A stretch of DNA of 40,278 nt from Hymenobacter rubidus (GCF_016734815.1 NZ_JAERQF010000044.1:1-40278), one strand, 5' to 3'; numbered from the stretch's first letter, positions 8,523 through 17,059 are shown. Translations and numbers: made by a program. Notes: a model not told the origin generated them from the sequence alone.

Positions 8523-9367
8523 TGACGAAGACCCTGGCCGATTTTGATTTTGAGACGGGGGAAGTCCTGCTGCTCGACAAGCCCCTGACCTGGACTTCCT
8601 TCGACGTGGTACGCAAAGTAAAAAATGCGCTGCGCATCAAGAAAATTGGCCACGCCGGCACCCTCGACCCGCTGGCCACCGGCCTGCTCATCCTGTGCAC
8701 GGGCAAGAAAACCAAGGAAATCGACCTCATTCAAGCCCAGGAAAAAGAATACACCGGCACCTTCCGCCTCGGCGAAACCACGCCCAGCTTCGACCTGGAA
8801 ACGGCCGTGGACATGGCCCGGCCCTACGGCCACCTCACCCATGAGCAGATTACGGCCGCCACGTTGCCCTTCGTGGGCACCATCGAGCAAACGCCGCCCT
8901 TGTTTTCGGCCGTGAAAATTGACGGCCAGCGGGCCTACGCCATTGCCCGCCAGGGCGGAGCCGCCGAAATCAAGTCTAAAACCGTTGAAATCAAAACCTT
9001 CGAGCTCACGCGCATCGCGCTGCCGGAGGTCGATTTCCGGGTGGTGTGCTCCAAGGGCACCTACATCCGCAGCTTGGCCCGCGACCTGGGCCTGGCCTTG
9101 GGCTGTGGCGCACACCTCACGCGGCTGGTGCGCACCCGCATCGGCGAGTACCGGGTGGAGGATGCTTTTTCGTTGGACGCCATTCAGGCCCTGCGCCCGC
9201 CCCGCGCCGAAGGCGAAGCCCCCCGCACCCGGCCCGAGCGACCCAACACGGCCCCCAACCGGGCTGGTTTGCAATACTTTGCTGCCTTGCAGGCCGATGC
9301 CCTGGCCGCCAAAGAGCATCAAGCCGCCGAAGTGCCCACCCCGCCACCAGCTGATGCGCCGGAATAG
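8522..9367 (+). CDS. truB: tRNA pseudouridine(55) synthase TruB
   Basis: The enzyme makes pseudouridine 55 in the T-loop of tRNAs. The catalytic motif GHAGTLDPLATGLL places the nucleophile at Asp49, and the KGTYIRSLARDLG motif of the family follows near residue 180. The catalytic domain ends around residue 225. The remaining ~55 residues are proline/alanine/arginine-rich low complexity in place of a clear PUA-like domain, as in several Bacteroidota. The start codon overlaps the uppP stop by one base. The gene order uppP-truB-ribF supports the call. Confidence 0.95.
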   Translation: MTKTLADFDFETGEVLLLDKPLTWTSFDVVRKVKNALRIKKIGHAGTLDPLATGLLILCTGKKTKEIDLIQAQEKEYTGTFRLGETTPSFDLETAVDMARPYGHLTHEQITAATLPFVGTIEQTPPLFSAVKIDGQRAYAIARQGGAAEIKSKTVEIKTFELTRIALPEVDFRVVCSKGTYIRSLARDLGLALGCGAHLTRLVRTRIGEYRVEDAFSLDAIQALRPPRAEGEAPRTRPERPNTAPNRAGLQYFAALQADALAAKEHQAAEVPTPPPADAPE

Positions 9368-9409
9368 CCTTTTACCCGTCGCTGGGCGGCTATTCAGGGC
9401 CGCGGCCGT

Positions 9410-9417
9410 TACCTTCG
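9410..9417 (+). promoter_or_regulatory. Candidate -7 promoter box for ribF
   Basis: TACCTTCG differs at one position from TAnnTTTG and lies 20-40 bases before the two possible ribF starts. The same TACCTTCG octamer precedes the secreted-protein gene at 15905, which suggests a real local consensus. Confidence 0.45.
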
Positions 9418-9457
9418 CGGCGTTTATTACCCTTTAATGCGCTTCTCCGGCGGTCCT

Positions 9458-10405
9458 ATGCACGTCATCCGCGACCCGGCTCAGTTCCCGTTTCTTGGCA
9501 ATGCTGTCGTGACCAGCGGCACGTTTGATGGCGTGCATGTGGGGCACCAGCGCATTCTGGCGCGGCTGCGCGAGGTGGCCCAGGCCAGCGGCGGGCCGTC
9601 GGTGGTCATCACCTATTGGCCGCACCCGCGGTTGGTGCTGGGCCCGCCGCCCTCCCACCCCGAACTGCTGGACTTGCAGCTGCTCAATACGCTGGATGAG
9701 CGCATTGCCAAACTCGACGAATTTGGCATCGACTACCTGCTCATTGTGCCTTTCACCAGGGAATTTGCGCAGTGGACTTCGGAAGAATATATCCAGGAGC
9801 TGCTCCTGAAAACGGTGGGCGCCAAGCAGCTGGTGATTGGCTACGACCACCGCTTTGGCAAAAACCGCGAAGGCGGCTTCGACTACCTCCGCCAGCACGC
9901 CAACCGCTACGGCCTGCAGGTGGAAGAGATTCCGCGCGAGGACGTGGACGCCGTGGGGGTGAGCAGCACGCGCATCCGGCAAGCCCTGCGACACGGCGAC
10001 ATTGCCACGGCCAACCGCTACCTGGGTTACCACTACCCGCTGACGGGCGTGGTGGTGCATGGGCAGAAGCTGGGCCGCACCATTGGCTACCCCACGGCCA
10101 ATATTTCGGTGCCGGAGGCGTTGAAGCTGGTGCCGGCGCGGGGCATTTACGCCGTGTGGGCCGTGACGGCGGCCGGCACGCGGCACCAGGCCATGCTGTC
10201 CATTGGCGTGCGGCCCACCATTGGCAATGACTTAGCGCAGACCATTGAAGTGAATTTACTGGATTTTGAAGGTGATTTATATGACCAGAAACTGACACTG
10301 GAATTTGTGGCATGGTTACGGGCAGAGGAGAAGTACGACGGGCTGCCCGCCCTCACGGCCCAGCTGGCCCGCGATGCCGACGCTACGCGGGCAGCCTTGG
10401 CCTAA
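9458..10405 (+). CDS. ribF: Bifunctional riboflavin kinase / FAD synthetase RibF
   Basis: RibF phosphorylates riboflavin to FMN and adenylates FMN to FAD in the cytoplasm. The N-terminal nucleotidyltransferase domain shows the TFDGVHVGHQ motif with the HxGH signature about 30 residues from the start, and SSTRIRQAL closes it. The C-terminal flavokinase domain follows (GRTIGYPTANI, then GVRPTIG and EVNLLDFEGDLY). The chosen start (MHVIRDP) places the first strand as in relatives; an in-frame ATG 21 bases earlier at 9437 is possible and would give 322 aa instead of 315. Both domains are complete. Confidence 0.94.
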   Translation: MHVIRDPAQFPFLGNAVVTSGTFDGVHVGHQRILARLREVAQASGGPSVVITYWPHPRLVLGPPPSHPELLDLQLLNTLDERIAKLDEFGIDYLLIVPFTREFAQWTSEEYIQELLLKTVGAKQLVIGYDHRFGKNREGGFDYLRQHANRYGLQVEEIPREDVDAVGVSSTRIRQALRHGDIATANRYLGYHYPLTGVVVHGQKLGRTIGYPTANISVPEALKLVPARGIYAVWAVTAAGTRHQAMLSIGVRPTIGNDLAQTIEVNLLDFEGDLYDQKLTLEFVAWLRAEEKYDGLPALTAQLARDADATRAALA

Positions 10406-10447
10406 GCGGCAACAGATTCGGTTGTTTCTCAAATTATATTTTTCACA

Positions 10448-11692
10448 ATGAATCGTTTAACGTTGATAGCAGCATGCTGCGCCTGGCTGTTTTCGCTGGG
10501 CAGCGCCCATGCACAAGGAAAATTGAGCGGGGTGGTGCAGGACTCAGTGACGCACGAGCCGTTGGCTTTTGCCAGCGTGTTTCTGGCCAACACCACGCTG
10601 GGCGTGACCACCACCGAGCAGGGCCAGTTCGAGTTTCCCAAAGTGCCCGCCGGCACCTACGATGTCGTCGGCTCCTACGTCGGCTACCGACTCGCCAAGC
10701 AAACCATCACCATGACCCGTGAGCCGCAGCAGGTCAGTTTGCAGCTGGCTTCCACGGGCAACCAGCTGGGCGAAGTGGTGGTGCAGCCCGAGCCAAATAA
10801 GCCGGAAGAGTACGAAGAATTCACGAAGCTCTTTCTGGGCGGCACCACGTTTTCGGCGCAATGCCACATCAGCAACCCGGAGCAGGTGCGCGTGCTATAC
10901 GATGACTCGACCAAGGAGCTCACGGCCCGCACCAAGGAGTTTGTGCAAATCGACAACGAGGCGCTGGGCTACCGCCTGAAATATTACGGCCTACAATTCA
11001 CTTACAACAAGGAGGATGGCTCGATTTTTTACTACGGCCAGCCAGTGTTTGAGGAACTGACGCCCCGCGACGAGCGCCAGCGCAAGCAGTGGACCGCCAA
11101 CCGCCTCACGGCCTATACGGGCTCCTTTATGCACTTCCTGCGCAGCCTGTACAACAACCGCCTGAAAGCCGACAACTTCATGACCCAGCAGATTCGGGTG
11201 ATGCCCAGCCCGGCCTTCGAGCGGGCCGAGGTGCGAAGGAAAGCCCTGCTGGCCGGCCGGCCCAATGGCCCGTTTACGGCCGCCGAAAAAGACTCACTGG
11301 AAGCGTGGGACGGTATTATGCCGGTGTACGCTACCCTTAATCAGGAGCCACTGCCCGTCGACAGCATTCGCCGGGTTTCGCCCAACGGGAAGCATACCTA
11401 CCTGCGCTTCACGGGCGAACTCCAGGTGGCCCACTTCGGCGAGGCCCCCGACCCCATGTACAAGCGCCCGATGGCCACGCTGGGCTACCCCAAAATGGTT
11501 TTGCCCCCGCCCGCCATGCGGCAGGTATCGCGGCTGAAGCTGCAGGGCAAGCAGGCCGAAATTCAAGCCAACGGCACCTTGCTGAACCCGCTCGATGTGT
11601 TCAACGGCGAGTACTGGGGCTTTGAGAAAATCGGGGAGTTCTTGCCGGTCGACTACGTGCCGGCCTCCACCGCGCGCAGCCCTGCCCCATGA
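10448..11692 (+). CDS. Exported protein with carboxypeptidase-like regulatory domain (paralogue 1)
   Basis: The 414-aa product has a signal peptide (to about residue 23, AHAQ), then a carboxypeptidase-D-like regulatory beta domain (about 25-105: GVVQDSVTHEPLAFASVFL, then GVTTTEQGQFEF and YVGYRLAKQ). In Bacteroidota this domain often opens outer-membrane or surface proteins. The remaining ~300 residues match no family I recognise and contain no TonB-dependent barrel. The stop overlaps the next gene in an ATGA, and that gene is a full-length paralogue. The two share a 179-base block with only three differences over the regulatory domain, while the rest has diverged. Function is unknown; a surface or periplasmic role is inferred from the signal peptide. 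Confidence 0.85.
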   Translation: MNRLTLIAACCAWLFSLGSAHAQGKLSGVVQDSVTHEPLAFASVFLANTTLGVTTTEQGQFEFPKVPAGTYDVVGSYVGYRLAKQTITMTREPQQVSLQLASTGNQLGEVVVQPEPNKPEEYEEFTKLFLGGTTFSAQCHISNPEQVRVLYDDSTKELTARTKEFVQIDNEALGYRLKYYGLQFTYNKEDGSIFYYGQPVFEELTPRDERQRKQWTANRLTAYTGSFMHFLRSLYNNRLKADNFMTQQIRVMPSPAFERAEVRRKALLAGRPNGPFTAAEKDSLEAWDGIMPVYATLNQEPLPVDSIRRVSPNGKHTYLRFTGELQVAHFGEAPDPMYKRPMATLGYPKMVLPPPAMRQVSRLKLQGKQAEIQANGTLLNPLDVFNGEYWGFEKIGEFLPVDYVPASTARSPAP

Positions 11693-12936
11693 GGCAGTGT
11701 GCCCTGCACCGGCTAAGGTGGCTGCTGGGCACACTGCTGTGGCCCGCCTTTGCCTGCGCCCAGGGTAGCCTGAGCGGGGTGGTGCAGGACTCGGTGACGC
11801 ACGAGCCGCTGGCTTTTGCCAGCGTGTTTCTGGCCAACACCACGCTGGGCGTGACCACCACCGAGCAGGGCCAGTTCGAGTTTCCCAAAGTGCCCGCCGG
11901 CACCTACGACGTCGTCGGCTCCTACGTCGGCTACCGACTCGCCAAGCAAGCAGTGGTGGTAGGTGCGGCGCCGCAACAGCTTACGCTGCGCCTCGCGCCG
12001 ACGGCGAACAAGCTCAGCGAAGTAGTGGTGCGCCCCAACCCGAACCGGGCCAGCGACTACCAGAAATTCACTGAACTGTTTCTGGGCCGCAGCACGTTTT
12101 CGGCGCAGTGCCGCATTCGCAACCCCGACGATGTGCTGGTGGATTACGATGCCGATGCCAACGAGCTGACGGCCTCCGCCATCAACTTCGTGCAGGTTGA
12201 TAATCAGGCACTGGGCTACCGCATCAAGTATTACGGGCTGCATTTCACCACCAATTTCACGCAGCAGGTCATCACCTTCTACGGCCAGCCGGTGTTTGAG
12301 GAAATGACGCCGCGCAACGCCCGCCAGCAGCGCCGCTGGGAAGCCAACCGCGCCACGGCCTACCACGGCTCGCTCACGCACTTCCTAAAGAGTGTGCACG
12401 ATGGCGACATGCAGGCCGAAGGTTTTCTGGCGCAGCGGCTGCGCATCATCCCAAACCCGCGCTTTGCCCGCGCCGATAGCCTGCGCCACCAGTTGCTGCA
12501 GGAGCGGCTGGGCGTGGCTTTCACCAAAGCCGAGCAGGATTCCATTGCGCGCTGGGTCAAGGTCCCACGCGCTTTTTCCATGCTTTACACCAAGCCCCGG
12601 CCCCTCGATAGCCTGCGCCGAATGTCGGCCGACGGCGCCCACGTCTGGCTGCGCTTTGTTGATAACCTGCAGGTGAGCTACCTGCGCGAAGGGCCCGACC
12701 CGCGCTACCAGGTCCGCACCGCGCTGCCCACGAACGCGCCGTTTCCGCCGGCCGACCGGCAGGTGTCGCAGCTGGTGCTGATGGTACCTGAAATCGAGAT
12801 TCAACCCAATGGCCAATTGACGAACCCGCTGGCCGTATTCACCGACGAATACTGGGGGTTTGAAAAAATGGGTGAATTTTTACCCGTGAATTACCTGCCG
12901 CCGGCTCCGGCCGCCCCTTCCCCACCCACCCGATGA
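11689..12936 (+). CDS. Exported protein with carboxypeptidase-like regulatory domain (paralogue 2)
   Basis: This 415-aa protein is a tandem paralogue of the preceding gene: signal peptide to about residue 25, the same regulatory domain (about 27-106), and a C-terminal region of the same layout. Shared landmarks include FLG.STFSAQC, ALGYR.KYYGL, GQPVFEE.TPR and EYWGFEK.GEFLPV near the end. It overlaps the upstream gene (ATGA at 11689) and its own stop overlaps the start of the CoA-transferase A subunit (ATGA at 12933), so translational coupling of all three is likely. Function is not known. The order of an exported pair followed by a metabolic subunit is odd. Confidence 0.85.
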   Translation: MRQCALHRLRWLLGTLLWPAFACAQGSLSGVVQDSVTHEPLAFASVFLANTTLGVTTTEQGQFEFPKVPAGTYDVVGSYVGYRLAKQAVVVGAAPQQLTLRLAPTANKLSEVVVRPNPNRASDYQKFTELFLGRSTFSAQCRIRNPDDVLVDYDADANELTASAINFVQVDNQALGYRIKYYGLHFTTNFTQQVITFYGQPVFEEMTPRNARQQRRWEANRATAYHGSLTHFLKSVHDGDMQAEGFLAQRLRIIPNPRFARADSLRHQLLQERLGVAFTKAEQDSIARWVKVPRAFSMLYTKPRPLDSLRRMSADGAHVWLRFVDNLQVSYLREGPDPRYQVRTALPTNAPFPPADRQVSQLVLMVPEIEIQPNGQLTNPLAVFTDEYWGFEKMGEFLPVNYLPPAPAAPSPPTR

Positions 12937-13631
12937 TAAACAAAACCGTTCCCAACGCCCAGCAAGCCCTCCAGGGCCTCGCCGATGGCATGACCCTGAT
13001 GCTCGGCGGCTTCGGCCTCTGCGGCATTCCCGAAAATTCCATTCAGGAAATCCTACGCCTCGGCGTAAAAGACTTGACCTGTATTTCAAACAATGCCGGC
13101 GTTGATGATTTCGGCATTGGCTTGCTGCTGCAAACCAAGCAGGTGCGCAAGATGATTTCGAGCTACGTGGGCGAAAACGCCGAGTTTGAGCGCCAGCTGC
13201 TGAGTGGCGAATTGGAGGTGGAACTGATTCCGCAGGGTACCCTGGCCGAGCGCTGCCGGGCTGGTGGCGCGGGCATCCCGGCCTTCTTCACGCCGGCTGG
13301 CTACGGCACCGAGGTGGGCGAGGGCAAGGAAAGCCGCGAGTTCAACGGCAAGATGTACCTGCTGGAAACCGCCCTGCACGCCGATTTTGCCTTCGTGAAA
13401 GCCTGGAAGGGCGACACGGCCGGTAACCTCATCTACAAAGGCACGGCTCGCAATTTCAACCCGATGATGGCCACGGCTGGCAAAATCACGGTGGCAGAGG
13501 TGGAAGAACTGGTGCCGGCCGGTGAGCTCGACCCAAATCAGATTCACACGCCCGGCATTTTTGTGCAGCGCATTTTCCAGGGCGAGCGGTACGAGAAGCG
13601 CATTGAGCAGCGCACGGTCCGAACGGCCTAA
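12933..13631 (+). CDS. scoA: 3-oxoacid CoA-transferase subunit A
   Basis: The 232-aa protein is the small A subunit of a class I CoA-transferase (succinyl-CoA:3-ketoacid type), which moves CoA between succinate and acetoacetate in ketone-body or branched-chain breakdown. The motif GGFGLCGIPENSI near residues 28-40 is the CoA-binding glycine-rich signature, and the C-terminal half follows the family (YGTEVGEGKE, then KGTARNFNPMMATAGKITV). The start lies in an ATGA overlap with the gene before. The B subunit is not adjacent: it starts at 15193, after a REP-like element and a serine hydrolase. Exact acid substrates cannot be read from sequence. Confidence 0.92.
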   Translation: MINKTVPNAQQALQGLADGMTLMLGGFGLCGIPENSIQEILRLGVKDLTCISNNAGVDDFGIGLLLQTKQVRKMISSYVGENAEFERQLLSGELEVELIPQGTLAERCRAGGAGIPAFFTPAGYGTEVGEGKESREFNGKMYLLETALHADFAFVKAWKGDTAGNLIYKGTARNFNPMMATAGKITVAEVEELVPAGELDPNQIHTPGIFVQRIFQGERYEKRIEQRTVRTA

Positions 13632-13634
13632 AAC

Positions 13635-13742
13635 AAGCCCGTCATGCAGAGCGCAGCGAAGCATCTCGCGTGCTCAACCAAACCTGCCGGATGGATTACT
13701 ACTGCACGCGAGATGCTTCGCTGCGCTCTGCATGACGGGCTT
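13635..13742. repeat. REP-like element with perfect 39-bp arms
   Basis: Bases 13635-13673 (AAGCCCGTCATGCAGAGCGC...) are the exact reverse complement of 13704-13742, with a 30-base loop. The core is the same as in the 7149-7246 element (one indel and different tips, CGCGTGC instead of TCTAC). It fills the gap between scoA and the serine hydrolase, and an open reading frame of the latter happens to stay open through it. A strong hairpin such as this would likely separate the two transcripts or protect a 3' end. Confidence 0.87.
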
Positions 13743-13761
13743 TTCTCTTTACTCAACTCCA

Positions 13762-15111
13762 ATGAAAAAAACATCCCTCGCGCTGCTGTTGCTGCTGAGC
13801 GGCTACGGTGCCACGGCCCAGGTAGCCGCACCGGTCCGTAAGGGTCCGGCGCGGCAGCCGACGACCACGGCCGCTGCCCCCGCTACCGTTGACCCCAGCA
13901 ATGCCCATTCCATCGACCAACTACTGGAAGAATACACGGCGGCTAGCCGCGTGCCCGGCACCATCGCGCTGGTGCTGCGCGACGGCAAAGTAGTGTACCG
14001 CAAAGCCGTGGGCCTCGACGATGTGGCCGCTCAAACCGCGTTGCGTACCGATGCCATTGTGCGCATTGCTTCTCAGACCAAGGCCGTGACCAGCGTGGGC
14101 CTCATGCTGCTCTACGACGAAGGCAAATTCCAGCTCGACGACCCGATTTCCAAGTATTTGCCCGCCTTCAAAAACCCCAAGGTGCTGGCTACTTTCAACG
14201 AGAAGGACTCTACTTACACCACGGTACCGGCCCGAAGCGAAATCACCATCCGGCAGCTTTTCACCCACACGTCCGGCATCAGCTACCCGGTGATTGGTAC
14301 GCGGGAGGCGCGGGCCATTTATGCCAAAGCGGGCATTCCGAGCGGCATTGGCACGCCTTCGGGGCGCCTGGCCGAGGCCATGGACGCGCTGGCCAAACTG
14401 CCGCTGATGCACCAGCCCGGTGAGCAGTTTACCTACGGACTGAGCGTAGACGTGCTGGGCCGGCTGATAGAGGTGCTATCGGGCCAGCCGTTGGATGCCT
14501 ATCTGCGGACGCGTCTGTTTGAGCCCTTGGGCATGAAGGACACCTGGTTTTACCTGCCTGCCGACAAGCAGCCCCGCCTGGCCCGCCTCTACACCGAAGA
14601 CGCCGCCAAAAACACCGTGCCCATGGCGCCCATCGGCCGCATGGTACCGGACTACCCCAAGGCCAAGGGCACGTATTTCTCGGGCGGCGCGGGCCTGTCG
14701 TCCACCATCGACGACTACGCCTTGTTCCTGCAAATGCTGCTGAACAAAGGCACGGCCAATGGCCACCGCTTCCTCAAGCCCGAAACCGTGGCGCTGATGA
14801 CGCAGAACCAAATCGGCACGGTGAACCAGGGCGACCACAAATTCGGCCTCGGCTTTAGCATCACCCAACCATCCAATTTGCGCGTGCCCGGCCTGTCGGT
14901 GGGTTCGTTCGAGTGGGGAGGTATCTTCGGCACCACGTACTGGGTCGACCCGCAGGAGAAGCTGGTGGGCCTGATTTACACCCAGAAATACCCCATCAGC
15001 ACCAGCCGCGATTTGGCCGACAAGTTTAAGCGGGCCGTGTACCAGTCCTTCGTACCCGACCAGAAAGTACCCACCACCCCGCCCCTACCGGCCACCTCGG
15101 GCAGCAAATAA
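13762..15111 (+). CDS. Secreted serine hydrolase, class C beta-lactamase / EstB-like
   Basis: The 449-aa protein starts with a signal peptide (to about residue 20, GATAQ) and a proline/threonine-rich linker, then a beta-lactamase/transpeptidase-like domain. The catalytic SxxK is SQTK at 104-107. The second motif is YGLS at 225-228 (Tyr225), in the form seen in EstB-like esterases and D-aminopeptidase relatives. The third is a WGG-type motif (SFEWGGIFG) near residue 388. Such enzymes cleave esters or peptides; the substrate is unknown and beta-lactam hydrolysis should not be assumed. The start at 13762 is chosen over the upstream in-frame ATG at 13522 because only this one gives a signal peptide, and the longer form would overlap scoA and the REP-like element. 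Confidence 0.9.
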   Translation: MKKTSLALLLLLSGYGATAQVAAPVRKGPARQPTTTAAAPATVDPSNAHSIDQLLEEYTAASRVPGTIALVLRDGKVVYRKAVGLDDVAAQTALRTDAIVRIASQTKAVTSVGLMLLYDEGKFQLDDPISKYLPAFKNPKVLATFNEKDSTYTTVPARSEITIRQLFTHTSGISYPVIGTREARAIYAKAGIPSGIGTPSGRLAEAMDALAKLPLMHQPGEQFTYGLSVDVLGRLIEVLSGQPLDAYLRTRLFEPLGMKDTWFYLPADKQPRLARLYTEDAAKNTVPMAPIGRMVPDYPKAKGTYFSGGAGLSSTIDDYALFLQMLLNKGTANGHRFLKPETVALMTQNQIGTVNQGDHKFGLGFSITQPSNLRVPGLSVGSFEWGGIFGTTYWVDPQEKLVGLIYTQKYPISTSRDLADKFKRAVYQSFVPDQKVPTTPPLPATSGSK

Positions 15112-15144
15112 GCCCCAACCCACCTACCCAATTTCCCACCCACA

Positions 15145-15180
15145 AAATCCGCGAAATTCGACTAATCCGATAAATCCGCG
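15145..15180. repeat. Four tandem 9-bp units upstream of scoB
   Basis: AAATCCGCG, AAATTCGAC, TAATCCGAT and AAATCCGCG follow one another without gaps, the first and last being identical. They end 12 bases before the scoB start. This AATCCGCG style of short tandem repeat is familiar from intergenic DNA of Cytophagales; the role is unknown. Confidence 0.6.
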
Positions 15181-15192
15181 GTTCAAACCATT

Positions 15193-15855
15193 ATGCTAGA
15201 CAAACACGGCATCGCCCGGCGCATTGCGCAGGAAGTGAAAGACGGCTCCTACGTCAACCTCGGCATCGGCATTCCCACGCTGGTAGCCAACTACATACCC
15301 GCTGGCATCAACGTGGAGCTGCAGTCCGAAAACGGCCTGCTCGGCATGGGCCCCTTCCCGACCGAAGACCAGGTTGACCCCGACCTCATCAACGCCGGCA
15401 AACAAACCGTGACCACGTTACCCGGTTCCAGCATCTTCTCCTCAGCCGATTCATTCGGCATGATTCGCGGCGAGCACGTCGACCTCACCATCCTCGGGGC
15501 CATGGAGGTTTCGGAGCGCGGCGACATTGCCAACTGGAAGATTCCTGGCAAAATGGTGAAGGGTATGGGCGGCGCCATGGACTTGGTGGCTTCGGCAAAA
15601 AACATCATCGTGGCCATGCAGCACGTCGCTCGCGACGGCTCTTCTAAACTTCTGTCGGACTGCACCTTGCCCATCACGGGCCTGCGCTGCGTGAAGAAAA
15701 TAGTAACCGAAATGGCCGTGCTCGACGTGACGCCCGACGGCTTTGTGCTTCGTGAGCGGGCTCCCGGCGTGACGGTGGAACAGATTGTGGCCGCAACGGC
15801 CGGCAAGCTGGTGGTGCCCGCGGGTGAAGTCCCGGAAATGCAGGGCGTGCTATAA
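15193..15855 (+). CDS. scoB: 3-oxoacid CoA-transferase subunit B
   Basis: The 220-aa B subunit carries the catalytic glutamate, Glu46, in the SENGLLGMGP motif; this residue forms the gamma-glutamyl-CoA thioester intermediate. The GIGIPTLVANY start and the GGAMDLV and MAVLDVTPDGF segments agree with the family and the length is normal. It should assemble with the A subunit encoded at 12933-13631. Separation of the two subunit genes by an unrelated 1.35-kb gene and repeats is unusual and implies separate transcription or a recent insertion. Confidence 0.93.
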   Translation: MLDKHGIARRIAQEVKDGSYVNLGIGIPTLVANYIPAGINVELQSENGLLGMGPFPTEDQVDPDLINAGKQTVTTLPGSSIFSSADSFGMIRGEHVDLTILGAMEVSERGDIANWKIPGKMVKGMGGAMDLVASAKNIIVAMQHVARDGSSKLLSDCTLPITGLRCVKKIVTEMAVLDVTPDGFVLRERAPGVTVEQIVAATAGKLVVPAGEVPEMQGVL

Positions 15856-15873
15856 GCAACAGGGCTGCGGTTG

Positions 15874-15881
15874 TACCTTCG
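15874..15881 (+). promoter_or_regulatory. Candidate -7 promoter box for the T9SS protein gene
   Basis: TACCTTCG, one base from the TAnnTTTG consensus and identical to the box before ribF, lies 23 bases before the start codon at 15905, inside the 49-base gap after scoB. Confidence 0.4.
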
Positions 15882-15904
15882 TAGCTACTCACAGCTACTA
15901 GCTT

Positions 15905-17059
15905 ATGCGTCAACTCCTACCCATTTTTCTGGCCATTGCTCCGCTATTGGCGCAAGCCCAGGTTTCGCCCATCATCGACCGCACCGATATGCCGGCGCTC
16001 ACCACCGGCGTCGATTCGCTGCGGCTGAGCGTGGCCAGCCCGGTGCTACCCGCGGCCGCCCCTCCCCTCACCCGCCGCGGCGCCAATCAAACCTGGAACT
16101 ACGCCAGCCTGGTGCCCACCTCGCAGCGCGTAGAAACGTTCCTACCGCTGGCCACGGTCACGGCTACTTCCTTGTTGTACGCCTTCACGTTTGGAGCGCT
16201 GGGCGGGGTCAACCGCGCCACGGTGGCTTCGCCGCAAGCCCTGCCGATAGCGGCGGGCGGCGCATTGCCCATCACCGATACATACCAGTTCTACAACCTG
16301 TCGACTGCCACGGCAGCGGCCCAGGAATTCCGCTCCGTGGGCTTTGGGGCTTCGTTGGCGGGCACGGCGGTGCCCGTTACGTATGTCAGCCAAGCGCAGC
16401 AGGACATCATCTACCGCTTCCCGCTGAGCTTCGCCAGCCCGGCAGATTCCAGCAACTCCTATTTCACCACGCCGGCGGCGGCAGCCTCGGTTGGCTACCT
16501 CAGCCAAAAGCGCAAGCGCGTGAACCGGCCCGATGCCTGGGGCACCCTCACCACCCCCTTCGGTACCTTCCAAACGGTGCGCGTGGTCACGCGCCTGCAA
16601 GACCACGACAGCGTTTCGGTGGGCGGCATCAGTCAGGGGTTCGACCTGCCCATTACCCGCGAGTATAAATGGCTGGCCAAGACTCACCACGTGCCGCTGC
16701 TCACCATTACCACCCGCTTGCTGGCAGGCGTTGAAACCGTTACCACCGTTGAATACCGGGACATTTACCGCCGCATCGTGCGCCTCGGCACCCGCGACAT
16801 TGCTATCGATGCTGCGCTAACGGCTTACCCCAACCCGCTAGCCACTGGTGCGCCGCTGCTGCTGACCATGCCGGTTGGTAGCGGCCCTTTCACGGTAGTA
16901 GCTACCGACGTGGTGGGGCGGCAGATTTTCCAGCGTCCGTTTGCGGGCGGCGGCCTCATCAGCATCGATGCCAGCAACTTTGGCGCTTACCGTGGGGTAT
17001 TGTTGCTGACAGTGACCACCCGCCAAGGCACCGCCACGCGCCGCGTGGTGCGGGAATAA
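15905..17059 (+). CDS. Secreted protein with type IX secretion C-terminal sorting domain
   Basis: The 384-aa protein begins with a signal peptide ending around QAQ (residue 19). It ends with a T9SS type A-like sorting domain of about 80 residues, which opens with AYPNPLATG (about 304), continues VVATDVVGRQIFQ, and closes TRQGTATRRVVRE. It should cross the inner membrane by Sec and the outer membrane by the type IX system. The middle part (20-300) is threonine/alanine-rich beta structure with no family I can name. No cysteines or catalytic motif stand out. Confidence 0.85.
   Translation: MRQLLPIFLAIAPLLAQAQVSPIIDRTDMPALTTGVDSLRLSVASPVLPAAAPPLTRRGANQTWNYASLVPTSQRVETFLPLATVTATSLLYAFTFGALGGVNRATVASPQALPIAAGGALPITDTYQFYNLSTATAAAQEFRSVGFGASLAGTAVPVTYVSQAQQDIIYRFPLSFASPADSSNSYFTTPAAAASVGYLSQKRKRVNRPDAWGTLTTPFGTFQTVRVVTRLQDHDSVSVGGISQGFDLPITREYKWLAKTHHVPLLTITTRLLAGVETVTTVEYRDIYRRIVRLGTRDIAIDAALTAYPNPLATGAPLLLTMPVGSGPFTVVATDVVGRQIFQRPFAGGGLISIDASNFGAYRGVLLLTVTTRQGTATRRVVRE

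Noticed and set aside
8453..9322. 289-codon minus-strand open frame over truB
   Set aside because: Antisense of a clearly identified truB; composition-driven and without recognisable motifs.
9434..10186. 250-codon minus-strand open frame over ribF
   Set aside because: Antisense of ribF; no motif, His/Arg/Gln-rich translation.
13522..13761. Eighty-codon N-terminal extension of the serine hydrolase
   Set aside because: It runs through scoA and the REP-like element and removes the signal peptide from the N-terminus.
13762..15111. Serine hydrolase as an antibiotic-resistance beta-lactamase
   Set aside because: The second motif is YGLS, not YxN, and the third is WGG-like, as in esterases and peptidases of the EstB type.
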